Below, one piece after another: positions 61,873-64,000 of a DNA stretch of 64,000 nt. Below the pieces are notes generated by a model. That model searched no databases and was not told the DNA's origin. It worked only from the letters and a program-made list of their open reading frames with translations. Every line of letters begins with the position of its first letter. The stretch's first letter is position 1. This DNA comes from UMGS1519 sp050951095 (lineage in GTDB: Bacteria; Actinomycetota; Coriobacteriia; Coriobacteriales; Eggerthellaceae), in assembly GCA_050951095.1 (NCBI GenBank), contig JBMNIQ010000007.1:1-64000 (forward strand). The letters are read 5' to 3'. Position numbers and translations under genes: made by a program.

Positions 61873-62292
61873 TTACAGGGAGGAAGCCTCATTCTTCGCA
61901 TCGCGACGCAGGTAAACCCAGCGAAGCTTGCGCTCAAGAACCTTGCGCTTAATGCTGCCTTCCTCCTCGGCGTCGATGCGCTGCTTCAATTCAGCCTCTT
62001 CGCCTTTCAGGCCTTCCAGATCGACATCGTCAACGGCGATGCCGCGGTCGACCAGGATGAAGACGCGATCGCCGGTGCAGTAGGCGTAACCGCCCTGCGT
62101 GACGAAACGCTTCACGCTATCGTCCTGCAAGTGAACACGCACAACACCGCTGTTCAACCTGGACAGCACGGGCACATGGCCCTCCATGAAGCCCATCTCA
62201 CCGGCACGGCCGGGAACGACCACCATGGATACGTCGTCGTCGAGGAACACGCGATCATTCAGATGCACGATATCACAAGCGATATGAGACAT
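61873..62292 (-). CDS. atpC: ATP synthase epsilon subunit
   Basis: A 139-residue epsilon subunit of F1, which couples rotation and can inhibit ATPase activity. It has the beta-sandwich (CDIVHLNDRVFLDDDVSMVVVPGRAGEMGFMEGHVPVLSRLNSG) and a C-terminal two-helix part. The ATG overlaps the atpD stop (TAATG). Confidence 0.96.
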   Translation of the reverse strand: MSHIACDIVHLNDRVFLDDDVSMVVVPGRAGEMGFMEGHVPVLSRLNSGVVRVHLQDDSVKRFVTQGGYAYCTGDRVFILVDRGIAVDDVDLEGLKGEEAELKQRIDAEEEGSIKRKVLERKLRWVYLRRDAKNEASSL

Positions 62293-63758
62293 TACTCTTC
62301 CCCTTCTGCCTGCTTCAGCTTCTCGTAGCGCTCGTAGACGGAGTCGATGGAGCCGGTCATACGGAAGCACTGCTCGGGAATCTCGTCGACCTTGCCGTCG
62401 AGAATCAGGGCGAAGGAACGAACCGTATCCTCCATCTTCACGTAGGAACCGTCCAGACCCGTGAACTGCTTAGCCACGTGGAAGTTCTGGCCCAGGAACT
62501 GCTCGGCCTTACGGGCACGCTGAACGATGAGCTTCTGCTCCTCGGTCAGTTCGTCCATGCCCAGAATGGCGATGATGTCCTGCAGGTCCTTGTAGTTCTG
62601 CAGCAGCTGCTGGATGCCGGTGGCAACGCGGTAGTGCTCTTCGCCGACAATGGACGGATCCAGTGCGCGGGAAGAGGACTCCAGCGGGTCGACAGCGGGG
62701 TAAATGCCCTTGTCGGAGATGGCACGGGAAAGAACCGTACGAGCATCCAAGTGCGTGAACGTCGTTGCCGGGGCGGGGTCGGTCAAGTCGTCGGCGGGCA
62801 CGTAAACGGCCTGCACGGACGTGATGGAACCCTTCTCGGTGGACGTAATGCGCTCCTGGAGGTCGCCCATCTCGGTTGCCAGCGTGGGCTGGTAGCCTAC
62901 TGCGGAAGGCATGCGGCCCAGCAGAGCGGAAACCTCGGAACCGGCCTGGGAGAAACGGAAGATGTTGTCGATGAACAACAGCACGTCCTGGCCCTGGTCA
63001 CGGAAGTACTCGGCCTCCGTCAGGCCAGCAAGGCCGACGCGCAGACGAGCTCCCGGGGGCTCGTTCATCTGACCGTAAACCAAGCAGGTCTTGTTGATAA
63101 CTCCGGAGTCCGTCATCTCCAGGAACAGGTCGGTACCCTCACGGGTACGCTCGCCGACGCCGGTGAACACGGAAGTGCCGCCGTGCTCCTGGGCCAGGTT
63201 GTTGATGAGCTCCTGAATAATAACGGTCTTGCCGACGCCAGCGCCGCCGAACAGGCCCGTCTTGCCGCCCTTGATGAACGGCTGGATCAGGTCGACAGCC
63301 TTGATGCCGGTCTCGAAGATCTCGGTGGTGGTGCTCAGGGTATCGTATGCCGGAGCCGGATGGTGGATGGGCATATACTCCTCCACCTCGGGCATGGGCT
63401 TGCCGTCAACGGGCTGACCAAGCACGTTCCAAATGCGGCCCAGGGTCTGAGGACCGACGGGCATGCACATGGGGGCGCCGGTATCGGCGACGTCCATGCC
63501 GCGGACCAGGCCGTCCGTGGAGTCCATAGCAACCGTGCGGACGATATCGCCGGCAAGGTGCGACTGGACCTCCAGAACGTTATGCACGTGGCCGATGGCG
63601 GTCTCGCCGTCAACGATCAGGGCATTGTAGATGCCGGGCATATCGGCAGGTGCAAATTCCACATCCACGATAGCGCCGACGATACGAACAATGCGCCCGA
63701 CCCCGCCCGGGTTCTTCACCCAGGGCATATCTTTCAAAATGTCTTTAGCTTCTGCCAT
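62292..63758 (-). CDS. atpD: ATP synthase beta subunit
   Basis: A 488-residue catalytic F1 subunit. Walker A is GGAGVGKT (171-178); GERTREG, LVYGQMNEPPGARLRVGL, LLFIDNIFRFSQAGSEVSALLGRMPSAVGYQPTLA and YVPADDLTDPAPATTF are conserved. The start has GGAGG five bases upstream, directly after the atpG stop. Its use of common codons is strong, fitting high expression. Confidence 0.98.
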   Translation of the reverse strand: MAEAKDILKDMPWVKNPGGVGRIVRIVGAIVDVEFAPADMPGIYNALIVDGETAIGHVHNVLEVQSHLAGDIVRTVAMDSTDGLVRGMDVADTGAPMCMPVGPQTLGRIWNVLGQPVDGKPMPEVEEYMPIHHPAPAYDTLSTTTEIFETGIKAVDLIQPFIKGGKTGLFGGAGVGKTVIIQELINNLAQEHGGTSVFTGVGERTREGTDLFLEMTDSGVINKTCLVYGQMNEPPGARLRVGLAGLTEAEYFRDQGQDVLLFIDNIFRFSQAGSEVSALLGRMPSAVGYQPTLATEMGDLQERITSTEKGSITSVQAVYVPADDLTDPAPATTFTHLDARTVLSRAISDKGIYPAVDPLESSSRALDPSIVGEEHYRVATGIQQLLQNYKDLQDIIAILGMDELTEEQKLIVQRARKAEQFLGQNFHVAKQFTGLDGSYVKMEDTVRSFALILDGKVDEIPEQCFRMTGSIDSVYERYEKLKQAEGEE

Positions 63759-64000
63759 TTAATCCTCCAATGCCGCCGCGCCACCGACGATCTCGTTAAG
63801 CTCGGTAGTGATCGTGCCTTGGCGCACGCGGTTATAAAGTCGGGACAGGTTGGTTTCGATTTCATTGGCGTTATCGGTAGCAGCCTTCATAGCGTTACGA
63901 CGTGCACCCTGCTCGCCAGCCGCCGAGTCGATCAGCGTAGCGTAGAACATGGTGCGCATGTAAGCGGGGAGCAGCGTCCACAGCACCGAATCGGTATCAG
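63759..64000 (-). CDS. atpG: ATP synthase gamma subunit, C-terminal part
   Basis: About 80 C-terminal residues of AtpG, open to the window edge. The pattern RTMFYATLIDSAAGEQGARRNAMKAATDNANEIETNLSRLYNRVRQGTITTELNEIVGGAAAL is the conserved C-terminal helix. The stop abuts the atpD start. Confidence 0.93.
   Translation of the reverse strand, partial: DTDSVLWTLLPAYMRTMFYATLIDSAAGEQGARRNAMKAATDNANEIETNLSRLYNRVRQGTITTELNEIVGGAAALED

Noticed and set aside
57661..62328. A 1555-codon open frame on the plus strand across truA, dnaE and atpC.
   Set aside because: It is the antisense shadow of dnaE in high-GC DNA: Arg/His/Val-rich with no domain, while dnaE opposite is unmistakable.
1..64000. CRISPR arrays, tRNA, rRNA, transposases or phage genes.
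   Set aside because: No direct-repeat/spacer array, no cloverleaf-like or rRNA sequence, and no integrase or transposase motif was seen on either strand.

Overview
The window is high-GC DNA with strong purine-rich ribosome binding sites, tightly packed operons and frequent one-base stop/start overlaps. Its gene content (a nadABC-NiaR operon, GatCAB amidotransferase, a T-box on pheS, a NarK-type carrier with a two-component system, tandem YhgE/Pip proteins and a HisZ-HisG fusion) suggests an anaerobic actinobacterium of the Coriobacteriia, most likely Eggerthellaceae. That placement is inferred from gene content and protein style, not from a marker gene comparison.

Layout. 1-1.2 kb: a C39-like peptidase broken by six +1 homopolymer frameshifts. 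1.3-4.4 kb (minus): GAF histidine kinase, LuxR-type response regulator, NarK-type carrier. 4.7-8.7 kb (plus): nadA, nadB, nadC and the regulator niaR, behind a promoter overlapped by a likely NiaR operator. 8.8-10.3 kb (plus): class I glutamine-amidotransferase-like hydrolase and a metallo-beta-lactamase-fold protein. 10.4-16.4 kb (minus): WYL regulator, a small protein, a zinc-ribbon/FnIII membrane protein, and a large ABC ATPase-FtsX fusion. 16.5-20.5 kb (minus): pheS-pheT under a T-box. 20.7-22 kb (plus): CoA transferase. 22.7-32 kb (minus): MFS carrier, hotdog thioesterase, RecQ, two YhgE/Pip proteins. 32.2-39.7 kb (minus): his operon in the order hisZG-hisD-hisC-hisB-hisH-hisA-hisF-hisI. 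40-42.5 kb (minus): DUF3006 protein, ComEC-like lipoprotein hydrolase, class M-like sirtuin. 42.6-47.3 kb (minus): gatC-gatA-gatB and ychF. 47.4-49.3 kb (plus): polytopic membrane protein. 50-51.4 kb (minus): SNF-family transporter. 51.8-55 kb (plus): asnB and an esterase. 55.2-61.6 kb (minus): a disordered protein, truA, dnaE. 61.9-64 kb (minus): atpC, atpD and the end of atpG.

The window is mostly chromosomal housekeeping and amino-acid/NAD biosynthesis; I see no prophage, CRISPR array, transposase, tRNA or rRNA. The most unusual non-coding signal is a pair of intergenic elements (22343-22492 and 49565-49755). Each is built from two inverted copies of the same spaced motif, TTTTTGG-N13-TTGGGAATGGTTT-N7-CCTAA. 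All four half-elements keep the same internal spacing, and both elements lie between converging genes. Other points of note are the orphan class M-like sirtuin, the HisZG fusion, the two hairpins inside the his operon, and the frameshift cluster at the left edge, which looks like sequencing error.
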